NCBI GenBank assembly: GCA_900544025.1
Contig: UQTM01000012.1
Span: 1-63,040 of the forward strand
Source: an uncultured Odoribacter sp.
GTDB taxonomy: Bacteria > Bacteroidota > Bacteroidia > Bacteroidales > Marinifilaceae
DNA length: 63,040 nucleotides
Direction of reading: 5' to 3'
The notes under the pieces were generated by a model. It saw nothing but the letters and a program-made list of their open reading frames with translations. It did not search any database and was not told where the DNA came from. Shown piece after piece: positions 52,969 through 62,227 of this stretch; positions within the stretch are counted from its first letter, which is position 1, and each line of letters starts with the position of its first letter. Made by a program: the position numbers and the translations under genes.

Positions 52969-54444
52969 TTATCTTTTAGTCTTTTTCAAAAGATCAGTAG
53001 GCAAATAGCTCTTGTTGCTTTCAAAATCCCATAATGTCTGGATTTTCAGGTTAAGCAATTCCTGTTTATAATTGATAATGGCGGTTGTATAACTTTGCTT
53101 TGCCGAAGTAAGCTGTGTTTGATATTGCTGTAATTCCATACCGGTGAGGTTTCCGTTGCGGTATTTTTCCAGATTGATCTCATAGGAACGTTCGGCATTT
53201 TCTATACTTTTTTTCTTGATCTCGATCTGACTGAGCAGAGTGGGTAAATTCCGGCAAATGCTGCGGACGTCCAAAATGATCTGTTTCTTTTCTTCATCGA
53301 AACTGATCTGGTTGGACTCATGTGCCAGTTCGGCCGATTTTACTCTTGCTTTTCTGGCGCCCCAGTCGAAAATCGGGATACTCAACGATATACCGATCTG
53401 CTCGTTGTCGGTGGGCTTATCATAGACGTTTTTTACATTGCTGTCGAAAGCGTTCATCCCCACATTGGCACTGATGCTTCCTTTAAATTCGTTTGTAGCT
53501 TTAGCCCTGATGATACTGAATTGGTCTTGCTCTAACGTGATTTCCTGCTGGCGGAGTTCCATGCGCTGGTCGAGGGCGTGTTTTACGGCCTCGATCGGAT
53601 TGACCTCGACAGGAACGATATCTGTATTCGGGATTACTGCAATATCTTCGTCGAGCGATATGCCCAGCAATAGTTTGAAATTGTCTTTCACATTTTCGTA
53701 ACTGATTTCCTGAGAATAGACCGAGGACTCACTGCTTGCCAGGTTCACTTCCGCCTGATAAAGCTCTTCTTTGGCAACCAATCCGGCTTCTACTTTATTT
53801 TTAATAATATCGTAGTTCTGCTTTTGGTTTTGATACTCGTCTTTGGCAATCGACAGGTCTTTCTGCCTTTGATATACGCTATAAAATTGGTCGGTTACGC
53901 TTTTTTCGATGTTGAGCTGTTTCAGGGCATAGCTTAACTGGGCGTTTTCCAACGCATATTCCAGTTCTTTTAGCTGCATTTTCGTTTGATTATAGGTGAA
54001 AATGGGCTGATTCAACCGTAATGACAAGTTATGCCTGAAAGTGGTGTTCGTTTTTCCTGATGTTTTGTTGGAGGCGTCCTGCCAGGAAAAATCGTTCACT
54101 AAAGAAACTGTTCCGTCCGTCCACTTGATCGGCTGGGTGATTCCTAAGCTGGCGGAAGAACTCATGTTCTGATTGATATACCACTGGCTGTTGTAATCGT
54201 CGTAGCTGTTTTGGCGGGAATAATTGAACGGATTAACACTCAATGAAAATTGAGATTTCAATGAAGCTTCCTGCGCTTTCAGATTCATTTGGCTCCTTTC
54301 CAGGCTGATTTTACTTTGAATCAGACTGGGACTGTTCTGAAAAGCGATTTCCAGCGCTTTTTCCAGAGTCAGGACTTCTTGTGCCATACCGTGAGCAATG
54401 CCGGAAATAAGCAGAACGGCGAGCATCAGTATTCGTTTCAACAT
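52969..54444 (-). CDS. TolC-family outer-membrane efflux channel
   Basis: The 491-residue protein has a signal peptide ending GMAQ and LTLEKALEIAFQNSPSL, the usual TolC-family first helix. Two repeated helical hairpins follow, with the strands between them. ENAERSYEINLEKYRNGNLT and LQQYQTQLTSAKQSYTTAIINY in the second repeat are typical. It should form the trimeric exit duct for the RND pumps of the operon. It lies between the large permease-peptidase fusion gene and the adaptor gene. Confidence 0.93.
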   Translation of the reverse strand: MLKRILMLAVLLISGIAHGMAQEVLTLEKALEIAFQNSPSLIQSKISLERSQMNLKAQEASLKSQFSLSVNPFNYSRQNSYDDYNSQWYINQNMSSSASLGITQPIKWTDGTVSLVNDFSWQDASNKTSGKTNTTFRHNLSLRLNQPIFTYNQTKMQLKELEYALENAQLSYALKQLNIEKSVTDQFYSVYQRQKDLSIAKDEYQNQKQNYDIIKNKVEAGLVAKEELYQAEVNLASSESSVYSQEISYENVKDNFKLLLGISLDEDIAVIPNTDIVPVEVNPIEAVKHALDQRMELRQQEITLEQDQFSIIRAKATNEFKGSISANVGMNAFDSNVKNVYDKPTDNEQIGISLSIPIFDWGARKARVKSAELAHESNQISFDEEKKQIILDVRSICRNLPTLLSQIEIKKKSIENAERSYEINLEKYRNGNLTGMELQQYQTQLTSAKQSYTTAIINYKQELLNLKIQTLWDFESNKSYLPTDLLKKTKR

Positions 54445-54482
54445 ACTTTTTTTATTTACGGTTAATTTTTAAATATTTATTT

Positions 54483-57400
54483 TCAATTATTGGTCAATGT
54501 GAATTTAACGGCGTCTGCAATCACATAATTGCCTGCGACTTTATCGGTCAGAACGATTTTTGCCGTGCCTTTCGGGATGTAGAAATTACCGACACTGACC
54601 CACCCTGCATCTTCCTGCAACAGGTCTAACGTGATATTTTCTTTCTCATCGCCGAACAACAGGGTATAGGTTTGGTTCCTTTCCTCCCTGTTCCCACGCC
54701 GCCTGCCGCCACCGAAGAACATTTGCTGTTGTTTGGGATTCCAGATAGATACTTCATAATAACCGTCCCGGGGCATTTCTGCCGACCATTCCACATAATT
54801 CACTCCGCTTCCCTTTCTTTTGCAGACGGCAGAGTTAATAGTTTCCCCGTAGCAGAAATCTCCTGCGACAGCCGTCCATTTCGACGGAACCCACCAGGGA
54901 TAGAAATTCCGGTATTTATCTTCTTCTTCTTTTTTGAAGAGGTCTTTTAATTTTGTACGTGTATTAGCCGTCACTGTGCGGAAACCGGGATCTTCATTAT
55001 CCACGATAATTTCGTTGGGATTGGGTTTGAAATCGTCCGGGCTGGCAGGGAATACCCCGCTCAGGGTGTCGGTCGTCGTCGTCGTGATCTTCGAGAAATT
55101 ATAATTATATAGCGTCGGCAAATTATGGGAGATATTAGTATTTATCGCCAGGGCTGCCGGACGTTCATCTACAATTATTTTGATTTCTTTGGCTGTTCCC
55201 GCCGGAATCACGTAATTGTAAGGAAGGTCCTGACTGCCTCCGCCACCTCCGCGCCGGCCTCCGCCGCCACCGGATTGTGTTTGCGCTGTAATGATCGCAT
55301 CCACATCGGCAGGATTATTGACTTTGAATTTCACCTGATAACGGGTAATGTCTTCCACAACGACCTGATTGGCATCTACATTCTGAATGTAAAGAGTGGG
55401 AGAATGGTCTTCCGTGTACCATTGGTGGATAAAGTCCGAAAGATCGATCCCGAATTCTTCTGCAATAGCATCGTCTAAATCCTCGAAAGGAACTTCCATA
55501 AATTGGTGACCGAGCGAAAATTCTTTTAAAAATGTATTGAATTCCTCTTCCGGTACTAAAGAGAAAATATAATTCTTCAAGACATTGCTTTTCAGTTTGA
55601 GCATTTCATAAAAGATCACGGGTTTCAATTCCGGGTCTTTCGCTGCCTGCTGGAAACTCTTGGTTTCCAGATAAAGGTTTGCCCTTTGCTTGTCGTTGAT
55701 GACATTGCCCCAGTTACGCATTTCGGTAGAGCTGGTTTGCATCAGGTTGACCGCCAGGTCGAGAATGGGATAATCTTCGGAACGGATATAGCTCACATAA
55801 TCGAAAAACATCGGATTGATGTACCGCTTGTTTACCACCTGATTATTCCAGTTGCCGTCCTCTACCGTTTTTTCTTCCCGGATTCTCCAAAGGAACCAGT
55901 CGAATAGCTGGACTTGTTTTTCTTGTTCCGTCCTACTGGCTTCGTTCGGATTTCCCCAGGAGTCTATTTGTTTCTTTACGGCCTTGAAATCAAAGTTGAT
56001 CGTAGCCAGGCGTTCAGGCATGAAGATGATTTCCGGCTGCACATATTCCGAATAACCCTTCCAGTTCCGGACATAAGTGGCGAAAGGAATGGGAGTTTCT
56101 GCCATAACAATTTTAGAGAACGGATAGTCGCGCCCGTTGTTTCTCTCGATATCCTCCTTTTTTTCCTGCAATACCACAGCTATGGTGTCTGTCAGTTCCG
56201 AGAATGTTTCTGTCCAGAAATCATGGCCTTTGAAATAATATATTTCAAAGTCGGTGGAATCTGCTACGACCGATTTCTTTTCATAGTCTCCGATTGTCAG
56301 GCTGATGCCTGTTAAAGGGGTGGGATTCGTGAAGGTGATTTTCCCGTCGTTTTCGGTGATTTTACCCTGGGATAAGACTTTCCCGTTTCCTGAATAAAGA
56401 ACCGTCAATGCATAATCGGTGAAATTCTTTCCGATATTATACGGCGATTGAGGATTTACAGGCGGAAGGCTTACCGGATACCACAGACATTCGGGGGTCA
56501 GCATGGTATATTTATCTTCGAGATAGGCATACCGTTTTCCATAATTGAAATATTGCTCAGGGCTTTTCTGGTCGAAATAGATTTCTTTTTCTATATCTGT
56601 GTAGCAGATGTTTTCATCGATACTACCGTTGTATTTGATCGTCAGAGAAAGCTCTTCTTTCGGTTGTATGCTTTTGTTTACAAGGACTACCTGGTGGTTT
56701 CGCTCGTAAGACAGGGGGGTGCCGTTACTTTCGATGGAAGTCACTTTCAACGAGGGATTCAGATAAAAGATGATCGTATCGAGTTTTACCGATTGATGAT
56801 TGATGATCTTTAATGCGCTTTCTGCGGAGAGCTGGCGTCCCTGTGGCTCTATGGTGATACTGTCGCTGAGGATGTGCACCTTACCCTGCGAAGAGTAGGC
56901 GTTGAACGTGGCGATGTATTGGTCGCGCACCTTGTCGAGATGCCGGAAGTGCATCACATAGAGCAAGCCGGCGGAACAACCTGCCAAGAGGAAAAGTGCA
57001 CCTACGATATTGACGATAATAACTTTCCACGGGCGGTGGGGCAAACGTTTCACCAAAGCGATGGTGAAGCTGATGAAGCCGATTCCGGTGAGGAAGAAAA
57101 TCGTGCGTTGCAGCAGGTATAACCTTATATTGGCATGTCCCACCGCATCTGAAAAAATAGCGGGGATATTTACGCCGAAAAAGTCGAACACACCGTTCAG
57201 GGTATTTTCCAGGTAAAAGAAAGTAACTCCGATGATACCCAGCATGACAATGAGGGTGACGGCCTGATTTTTAAGCAGGCAGGTCAGGGTGAACGACAGC
57301 CCCAGCACAAAAAGCAAAGAAGGGACGGAAATCGTTAGCAAATAAAAAATATAGGGGAATGCGCTGAACGGGGATTGATTGACGAATATGTTCAAAAATG

Positions 57401-57794
57401 CCGTGATCAGCAGCATGACGATGTTCAACGATAGAAAAACCCGTAAAACTCCCCATGTTTTACCGATGATATAGTCGGCATTACTCATGGGACGTACGTA
57501 GATCACTTCGGCCGTATCCAGTTTCTTATCTCTTTTCAGGAAGCTGCCGGACAGGAATATAACAATGATCGATTGTACGATATTATAGAAATAAATACAG
57601 AGATACGGCATCTGGGAAGATAGAGCCATCTTGTTCCAGGTATAACCGTATTGATTTAGAATCCGGGTTTGTTGTATCAGAATTGTCAGAGTGATGCCGA
57701 GCAATGCCAATATGGCAAAAATCCGGAATAGCCAACTTCTCCTCAGTAATTTTACTTCATAACGCGAAATAACGCCGATGTTATGTAGATTCAT
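54483..57794 (-). CDS. ABC-2 permease fused to a degenerate M1-peptidase-like domain and a golvesin-type domain
   Basis: In this 1103-residue protein residues 1-285 hold about seven membrane helices of an ABC-2 permease (for example YFYNIVQSIIVIFLSGSFL). A periplasmic region (about 290-800) looks like the beta and helical parts of M1 aminopeptidases, including DFIHQWYTEDHSPTLYI near its end, but no HExxH zinc motif occurs anywhere in the protein, so it should be catalytically inactive. A Gly/Arg linker (841-854, two blocks of five Gly) follows. The last 137 residues (from Trp967) resemble golvesin C-terminal binding domains: YVEWSAEMPRDGYYEVSIW, then AGWVSVGNFYIPKGTAKI and ADAVKFTL. Its ATPase partner is encoded 43 bases upstream. 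Permeases fused to active M1 peptidases are known in Bacteroidota. Confidence 0.82.
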   Translation of the reverse strand: MNLHNIGVISRYEVKLLRRSWLFRIFAILALLGITLTILIQQTRILNQYGYTWNKMALSSQMPYLCIYFYNIVQSIIVIFLSGSFLKRDKKLDTAEVIYVRPMSNADYIIGKTWGVLRVFLSLNIVMLLITAFLNIFVNQSPFSAFPYIFYLLTISVPSLLFVLGLSFTLTCLLKNQAVTLIVMLGIIGVTFFYLENTLNGVFDFFGVNIPAIFSDAVGHANIRLYLLQRTIFFLTGIGFISFTIALVKRLPHRPWKVIIVNIVGALFLLAGCSAGLLYVMHFRHLDKVRDQYIATFNAYSSQGKVHILSDSITIEPQGRQLSAESALKIINHQSVKLDTIIFYLNPSLKVTSIESNGTPLSYERNHQVVLVNKSIQPKEELSLTIKYNGSIDENICYTDIEKEIYFDQKSPEQYFNYGKRYAYLEDKYTMLTPECLWYPVSLPPVNPQSPYNIGKNFTDYALTVLYSGNGKVLSQGKITENDGKITFTNPTPLTGISLTIGDYEKKSVVADSTDFEIYYFKGHDFWTETFSELTDTIAVVLQEKKEDIERNNGRDYPFSKIVMAETPIPFATYVRNWKGYSEYVQPEIIFMPERLATINFDFKAVKKQIDSWGNPNEASRTEQEKQVQLFDWFLWRIREEKTVEDGNWNNQVVNKRYINPMFFDYVSYIRSEDYPILDLAVNLMQTSSTEMRNWGNVINDKQRANLYLETKSFQQAAKDPELKPVIFYEMLKLKSNVLKNYIFSLVPEEEFNTFLKEFSLGHQFMEVPFEDLDDAIAEEFGIDLSDFIHQWYTEDHSPTLYIQNVDANQVVVEDITRYQVKFKVNNPADVDAIITAQTQSGGGGGRRGGGGGSQDLPYNYVIPAGTAKEIKIIVDERPAALAINTNISHNLPTLYNYNFSKITTTTTDTLSGVFPASPDDFKPNPNEIIVDNEDPGFRTVTANTRTKLKDLFKKEEEDKYRNFYPWWVPSKWTAVAGDFCYGETINSAVCKRKGSGVNYVEWSAEMPRDGYYEVSIWNPKQQQMFFGGGRRRGNREERNQTYTLLFGDEKENITLDLLQEDAGWVSVGNFYIPKGTAKIVLTDKVAGNYVIADAVKFTLTNN

Positions 57795-57837
57795 AAGATT
57801 AATTTTGCCAGTCTGTTAATAAATAAGGTCTTACTGC

Positions 57838-58764
57838 TTATTGAAACAGGTCGCCTCCGATTTTCTCACTATACATGTCCATCTTATCCTTCAGCAAGTA
57901 GTCCATGAAATATACATAAGCATGCTCGATATTTGGAGTGACAGGCTTACCGCTATAATCGTCCAGTTTTTCCGCTACGACCTGGATTTCCCACCCTCCG
58001 TCTGAAGGGATAGTAGAAATAATCGGATATTTTTCCTTTATTTCCTGTAGTTCGTCATTGGTAACGAATATTTCCCAAACCTTTCCCTGGGCCAATTCGA
58101 TCATGTCGTCCGGCGATCCTTCGAATTTTAATTGTCCCTTGTTAAGCAGGGCCAGTTTCTTACAGGTACTGGAAATGTCCCCTACGATATGGGTGGAAAG
58201 AATAATGATTACATCTTTATCGCTGACTTCCGACAATATATTCCGGAAACGGATACGTTCTTCAGGGTCAAGTCCCGTAGTGGGCTCGTCCACGATAATC
58301 ACTTTCGGATTACCGATAATGGCCTGTGCGATACCCAGACGGCGCTTCATACCTCCGGATAAGCGGTTTGCCCAACGGTCGCGCACTTCGAACAGTCCGA
58401 CCTTCCGCAGCATTTCGTCCACGACCTCCGATCTTTTTCGGGTTCCTTTGATGCCGGCGAGGCCTGCACCGTAATCCAGAAATTCCCAGGTTTTTAATTT
58501 TTCAAAAAAACGAAAATCCTGTGGCAAATAGCCTAAAATCGACCGGATAGCTTTCCGGTCGCGTGTGATGTCGTAATCATCGAAAAGGATCGTTCCCGAA
58601 GAAGCGTTTTGTAACAGGGTCATGATACGCATTAACGATGTTTTTCCTGCACCGTTAGGTCCCAACAAGCCGAACATTCCCGGTTCGATGTCGAGATTTA
58701 GATTATTTAGCGCCTGATGCCCGTCAGGGTAAATCTTATTCAGATTTTTAATACTAATATTCAT
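57838..58764 (-). CDS. ABC transporter ATP-binding protein
   Basis: The 308-residue protein has Walker A GPNGAGKTS at 35-43, signature LSGGMKRRLGIAQ, and Walker B VIIVDEPTTGLDP followed by the switch His in STHIVGD. The C-terminal 80 residues are an extension common in ABC-2 exporter ATPases. It is first in the export operon and, from position, energises the 1103-residue permease encoded next. Its first strand (ISIKNLNKIY) is nearly identical to a segment of the RND-ABC fusion (ISIRNLVKIY), which allows the split ATPase there to be recognised. Confidence 0.93.
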   Translation of the reverse strand: MNISIKNLNKIYPDGHQALNNLNLDIEPGMFGLLGPNGAGKTSLMRIMTLLQNASSGTILFDDYDITRDRKAIRSILGYLPQDFRFFEKLKTWEFLDYGAGLAGIKGTRKRSEVVDEMLRKVGLFEVRDRWANRLSGGMKRRLGIAQAIIGNPKVIIVDEPTTGLDPEERIRFRNILSEVSDKDVIIILSTHIVGDISSTCKKLALLNKGQLKFEGSPDDMIELAQGKVWEIFVTNDELQEIKEKYPIISTIPSDGGWEIQVVAEKLDDYSGKPVTPNIEHAYVYFMDYLLKDKMDMYSEKIGGDLFQ

Positions 58765-59006
58765 ACACTGCCTTTATATCAACGTCACTACAAAGAGATA
58801 ACTCTAATTTATGTGCTAAAAATAGTAAAAGATGTTAAGCTTCTACACAAATATCTGTTTTTTATAATAATTTTAGAATATGAACCGCAAAAGCACGCCA
58901 TTAATTATATTCTTTTCACGGATTACTTTTAGGTAAGACAGTTATTTCGCTAAAAAGTTTATTGTGAGGTGCGATTTTTTAGGAATCGGTTGCCGATACC
59001 CCCGGT

Positions 59007-59720
59007 TTAAGAAAAAATTTCCCGGATAACCTGAAGGCTTTTGACATTGAAATCGATATTCAGATGAAGATTGAAAAAATGGAGAATAACATCGAGCAGA
59101 ATGTTCCGGCTTTGCCGGTCGAGGGGGATATTTTGCAGGTCTTCCGGCTGGCAGGTGCAAAGCAAAAAGACTACCCGTGCCGTATTCGGCCCTGAAATGT
59201 GGGGCATGGCAGAAGCGGCGGGATAGAAGCTGCCGTCGCTGATATTGAAAACCGATCCTTCCTGCCAGCTATCCGTATCGATGCGAAAACCGAGAGGGGT
59301 AACCAGCCGGTAAAGGAAAAAAAGGTTGAAATTTCCAACGTTGGCCTGTGTGCTGTTCAGGTAATCCACCGAACGGGCGATATAATCATAGAGGTCTTCG
59401 TTTCTATCCTCGTTTTTAAGGATCAGGTATAGGATCTCCGCCCAAAGCAGGACGATATTCATTTTGAAAATATCGAAATACAAATGGGGGGTATTCAGGG
59501 TAGGGGTGATTGTCCTTAGTTTATGGAGGTTACTTTTTTCACTTTCGAAATATTCGATTTCCACCACCTGCATCAGGTGGACGGCATTGGTTTTTCGTTT
59601 GAAAATGTTCGCAGGGGTGATAAACGAGAGAAATCCTTTTTCCCGCGTGTATGCATGAACTATTTTTTGGGTTTCGGAATAGTTGATGCTTTTTAATATG
59701 ACCGCCCGAACGACTTCCAA
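59007..59720 (-). CDS. recO: DNA repair protein RecO
   Basis: The 237-residue protein begins EVVRAVILKSINYSETQKIVHAYTREKGF, the OB-fold start of RecO, and continues with a helical bundle (LLWAEILYLILKNE, FLYRLVTPLGFRID). Length is normal for the family. RecO loads RecA onto single-stranded DNA together with RecF/RecR in recombination repair. No zinc-finger cysteines are evident, as in several RecO groups. It follows rdgB by 15 bases on the same strand, so the two are probably co-transcribed. Confidence 0.93.
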   Translation of the reverse strand: MEVVRAVILKSINYSETQKIVHAYTREKGFLSFITPANIFKRKTNAVHLMQVVEIEYFESEKSNLHKLRTITPTLNTPHLYFDIFKMNIVLLWAEILYLILKNEDRNEDLYDYIARSVDYLNSTQANVGNFNLFFLYRLVTPLGFRIDTDSWQEGSVFNISDGSFYPAASAMPHISGPNTARVVFLLCTCQPEDLQNIPLDRQSRNILLDVILHFFNLHLNIDFNVKSLQVIREIFS

Positions 59721-59735
59721 GGTGTAAAATAATAA

Positions 59736-60317
59736 TTAGTGTTGTGCTGTTTTTAGAAATTCACATAATTCCCGGGTGGCACGTCCCCGGTGGCTGATTT
59801 TATTTTTTTCATCCATAGGCATTTCGGCGAAACTTTCCGTGTATCCATCGGGACGAAAAATAGGATCGTATCCGAAGCCGGCTTCTCCATGCTTTTCAGT
59901 GAGAATTTCTCCGTCCACCCGTCCTTCGAATAGATATTCTTTATCGTGCAGAAGCAGGGCGATGACAGTCCGGAAACAGGCTTTCCGGTTTTTAAGGCCG
60001 TTCATTTTTTCCAATACTTTCCGCATGTTGGCGGTGGAATCTTTAGCCGGGCCGGCGTAACGCGCGGAATAAACTCCGGGTTCGAAATTCAGGGCTTCGA
60101 TCTCTAAGCCCGTATCGTCGGCAAAGCAGTCATAGCCGTAATGTTCTTTGATGTAACGGGCTTTTTGTAAAGCATTTTCCTGTAAGGTGTCGTGGTCTTC
60201 CGGGATATCGTCGTGGCAACCGATCTGTTCCAGCGAAACGATTTCATGCTGTCCGTCGAGCAGACGGGTGATTTCTTCTAATTTGTGCTTGTTGTTTGTG
60301 GCGAAGACAATCTTCAT
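59736..60317 (-). CDS. rdgB: Non-canonical purine NTP pyrophosphatase (RdgB/HAM1 family)
   Basis: The 193-residue protein has FATNNKHKLEEI at the start, ENALQKARY, CFADDTGLEIEAL with the catalytic Asp pair, PGVYSARYAG, and FGYDPIF and KISHRGRA near the end, all hallmarks of the family. It hydrolyses dITP, XTP and similar nucleotides to monophosphates so that they are not built into DNA or RNA. It is divergent from rsgA and upstream of recO. Confidence 0.96.
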   Translation of the reverse strand: MKIVFATNNKHKLEEITRLLDGQHEIVSLEQIGCHDDIPEDHDTLQENALQKARYIKEHYGYDCFADDTGLEIEALNFEPGVYSARYAGPAKDSTANMRKVLEKMNGLKNRKACFRTVIALLLHDKEYLFEGRVDGEILTEKHGEAGFGYDPIFRPDGYTESFAEMPMDEKNKISHRGRATRELCEFLKTAQH

Positions 60318-60435
60318 GGGTGTGCATTGTTTTTATTCTCACTCAAAGGCAAGCCTCGTACGTTTACCTGAATGTGAAGAACGGGGTTCATTTATTTTGC
60401 AAAAATAAAAATAATCTGCGAATCATTTTTATTTT

Positions 60436-60443
60436 TAGCTTTG
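60436..60443 (+). promoter_or_regulatory. Candidate -7 box of the rsgA promoter
   Basis: TAGCTTTG matches the Bacteroidota -7 consensus TAnnTTTG and lies 21 bases before the rsgA start codon. A -33 TTTG at exactly 19 bases upstream is not present, so the match rests on the -7 box and its position. Confidence 0.45.
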
Positions 60444-60464
60444 TACTGGTAAATCAATTCGTTT

Positions 60465-61385
60465 ATGGAAAGCGGAATCGTCATAAAATCTACGGGGAGC
60501 TGGTACACCGTGAGGCAGGAAAACGGGAACATTGCAGAATGCAGGATCAGGGGAAAATTCAGGACAGAGGGTATTCGTACGACGAACCCTTTGGCGGTGG
60601 GAGATGTTGTGGAATTGGAGGAAACTCATGACGGCTATGTCGTTACGGGGATTCGTCCCCGGCGGAACTATATTATCCGTAAATCGACCAACCTGTCGAA
60701 AGAAGCGCATATCATTGCTTCGAACATAGATTTGGCTTTGCTGATCACAACAGTGAATCATCCCGTTATCTCAACTGTTTTTATCGATCGTTTTCTGGCT
60801 ACCGCCGAAGCTTATAATATCCCTGCCGTACTGGTTTTCAATAAAATCGATCTGTACGGCGAAGAGGATCGGGCTATGCTGGGCGGGCTGATGGCCATTT
60901 ACCGGAAAATCGGTTATCCCTGTTATCCGGTGTCGGCGGCAACGGGAGAGAATGTGGATGAGGTGAAAGCTTTGTTAAAGGATAAAATCACGCTGCTTTC
61001 CGGCATGTCGGGAGTGGGTAAATCTTCTTTAATCAACCGGATCGAACCGGGATTGGCTTTGAAAGTGGCTGAAATTTCCGATGCCCACGATTCCGGAAAG
61101 CATACGACGACTTTTGCCGAAATGTTCCCTTTGAGCGAGGGAGGTTTTATCATCGATACTCCGGGACTTCGCAGTTTTGGAATGATCGATATGAAGAAAG
61201 AGGAGTTATCGCATTTCTTCCCGGAAATTTTTGCTAAAGCGGAAGGGTGCAGGTTTTATAATTGTTCCCACACGCACGAGCCGGGGTGTGCCGTGATGGA
61301 GGCTGTGGAAAACGACGAAATCAGCGAGAGTCGTTATGCCAGTTATTTAAGTATGATGGAAGAAAGCGGAGAGAAATACAGATAG
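60465..61385 (+). CDS. rsgA: Small ribosomal subunit biogenesis GTPase RsgA
   Basis: The 306-residue protein has an N-terminal OB fold (ESGIVIKSTGSWYTV to about 80) and a circularly permuted GTPase with FNKIDL (G4) before SGMSGVGKSSLIN (G1 from Gly180) and DTPGLRSFG (G3). A C-terminal zinc-binding helical domain has CRFYNCSHTHEPGC. RsgA acts in late 30S maturation. It is divergently transcribed from rdgB. Confidence 0.97.
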   Translation: MESGIVIKSTGSWYTVRQENGNIAECRIRGKFRTEGIRTTNPLAVGDVVELEETHDGYVVTGIRPRRNYIIRKSTNLSKEAHIIASNIDLALLITTVNHPVISTVFIDRFLATAEAYNIPAVLVFNKIDLYGEEDRAMLGGLMAIYRKIGYPCYPVSAATGENVDEVKALLKDKITLLSGMSGVGKSSLINRIEPGLALKVAEISDAHDSGKHTTTFAEMFPLSEGGFIIDTPGLRSFGMIDMKKEELSHFFPEIFAKAEGCRFYNCSHTHEPGCAVMEAVENDEISESRYASYLSMMEESGEKYR

Positions 61386-61421
61386 TATTTTTAAAGTATT
61401 CGTTCAGAAAATATAGAACGG

Positions 61422-61455
61422 TTTATGCAAGGAATCTATTTTTTTTATATCTTTG
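61422..61455 (+). promoter_or_regulatory. Promoter of the DUF177-rpmF unit
   Basis: TATCTTTG at 61448-61455 is a perfect TAnnTTTG -7 box. TTTATG at 61422-61427 is an acceptable -33 element with a 20-base spacer. The position, about 22 bases before the GTG start at 61477, implies a very short leader. The TTG at 61453 that would extend the reading frame upstream lies inside the -7 box and cannot be the start if this promoter is used. Confidence 0.65.
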
Positions 61456-61476
61456 CGCCGTTTTACGTCAAGGATT

Positions 61477-61989
61477 GTGGACAAGTTAAGAGAATATAAG
61501 ATAGCATTCAGGGGATTAGGAGCGGGAAAACACTCCTTTGAATTTGTGCTGGACAATGTTTTCTTTAATTGTTTTGAATCCACCAAAGGAACCGTAGGGC
61601 AAGTGAAGGCTGAGGTCGAATTGATCAAAAGCTCACTTTTAATGGAAGTGAAGATCAGGATCGCCGGGACGGTTAAAGCCGTTTGCGACAGATGTCTGGG
61701 TGAATTGGAACTGCCGGTGAAAGGAGAAATGGAGCTTTATGTCAAACAAAGCGAACGGGAAGAAGGAAACGACGATGATTTTATCATTTTAGCGGCGGAA
61801 GACGATTTTATTGATTTGAGTTCATACCTGTATGAGGTTTATATGCTGAATTATCCGATGCGGGTGGTACACCCGGAAGGTGAATGTGATTCCGATATGC
61901 AGGATATGCTCGATAATTATATTGTAGAAGAAAACGATAAACCTAACGATCCCCGATGGGATGAATTGAAAAAATTAATTAATAACTAA
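61477..61989 (+). CDS. DUF177 (YceD-family) protein
   Basis: I chose GTG 61477 (170 residues, starting VDKLREYKIAF), preceded by AAGG, because the alternative TTG at 61453 overlaps the promoter. The family signature VCDRCLGELELPV near the middle and the acidic C-terminal half are typical of YceD/DUF177. These genes lie next to rpmF in most bacteria, as here (15 bases before it), and are linked to 23S rRNA or 50S biogenesis and to regulation of the neighbouring ribosomal and fatty-acid genes. The molecular function is not settled. Confidence 0.9.
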   Translation: MDKLREYKIAFRGLGAGKHSFEFVLDNVFFNCFESTKGTVGQVKAEVELIKSSLLMEVKIRIAGTVKAVCDRCLGELELPVKGEMELYVKQSEREEGNDDDFIILAAEDDFIDLSSYLYEVYMLNYPMRVVHPEGECDSDMQDMLDNYIVEENDKPNDPRWDELKKLINN

Positions 61990-62004
61990 ATAAATTAAAG
62001 AGAA

Positions 62005-62190
62005 ATGGCACATCCGAAACACCGAACCTCAAAACAGAGAAGAAATAAAAGAAGAACACACGATGCAATTACGGTAACGGCTATTGCAAAATGTTCTAAT
62101 TGTGGTGCTGCTGTACAGTATCATACGGTATGTCCTGAATGTGGATATTACAGAGGGAAGCTGGCTATTGAAAAAGCAGTAGTAGCCTGA
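62005..62190 (+). CDS. rpmF: Large ribosomal subunit protein bL32
   Basis: This 61-residue basic protein begins AHPKHRTSKQRRNKRR and carries a zinc ribbon CSNCG...CPECGYYRG. Length and sequence are typical of bL32. It is cotranscribed with the DUF177 gene and followed by a hairpin before fabH. Confidence 0.98.
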   Translation: MAHPKHRTSKQRRNKRRTHDAITVTAIAKCSNCGAAVQYHTVCPECGYYRGKLAIEKAVVA

Positions 62191-62227
62191 TCTTGACACG
62201 ATACGGGATTGTTTCTAAATAATACAC

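Noticed and set aside
58791..58820. Possible promoter of the export operon (TCTCTTTG with TTTAG 19 bases upstream on the - strand).
   Set aside because: The -7 box lacks the TA and the -33 box is poor. The position is plausible but the match is too weak to list.
58985..58997. Small dyad ATCGG-TTG-CCGAT after recO as a terminator.
   Set aside because: The stem is only 5 bases and no T-run follows in the direction of recO transcription.
60400..60407. TATTTTTG on the - strand, a perfect -7 consensus upstream of rdgB.
   Set aside because: It is in an A/T run, has no -33 box at the right spacing and lies over 80 bases before the start codon.
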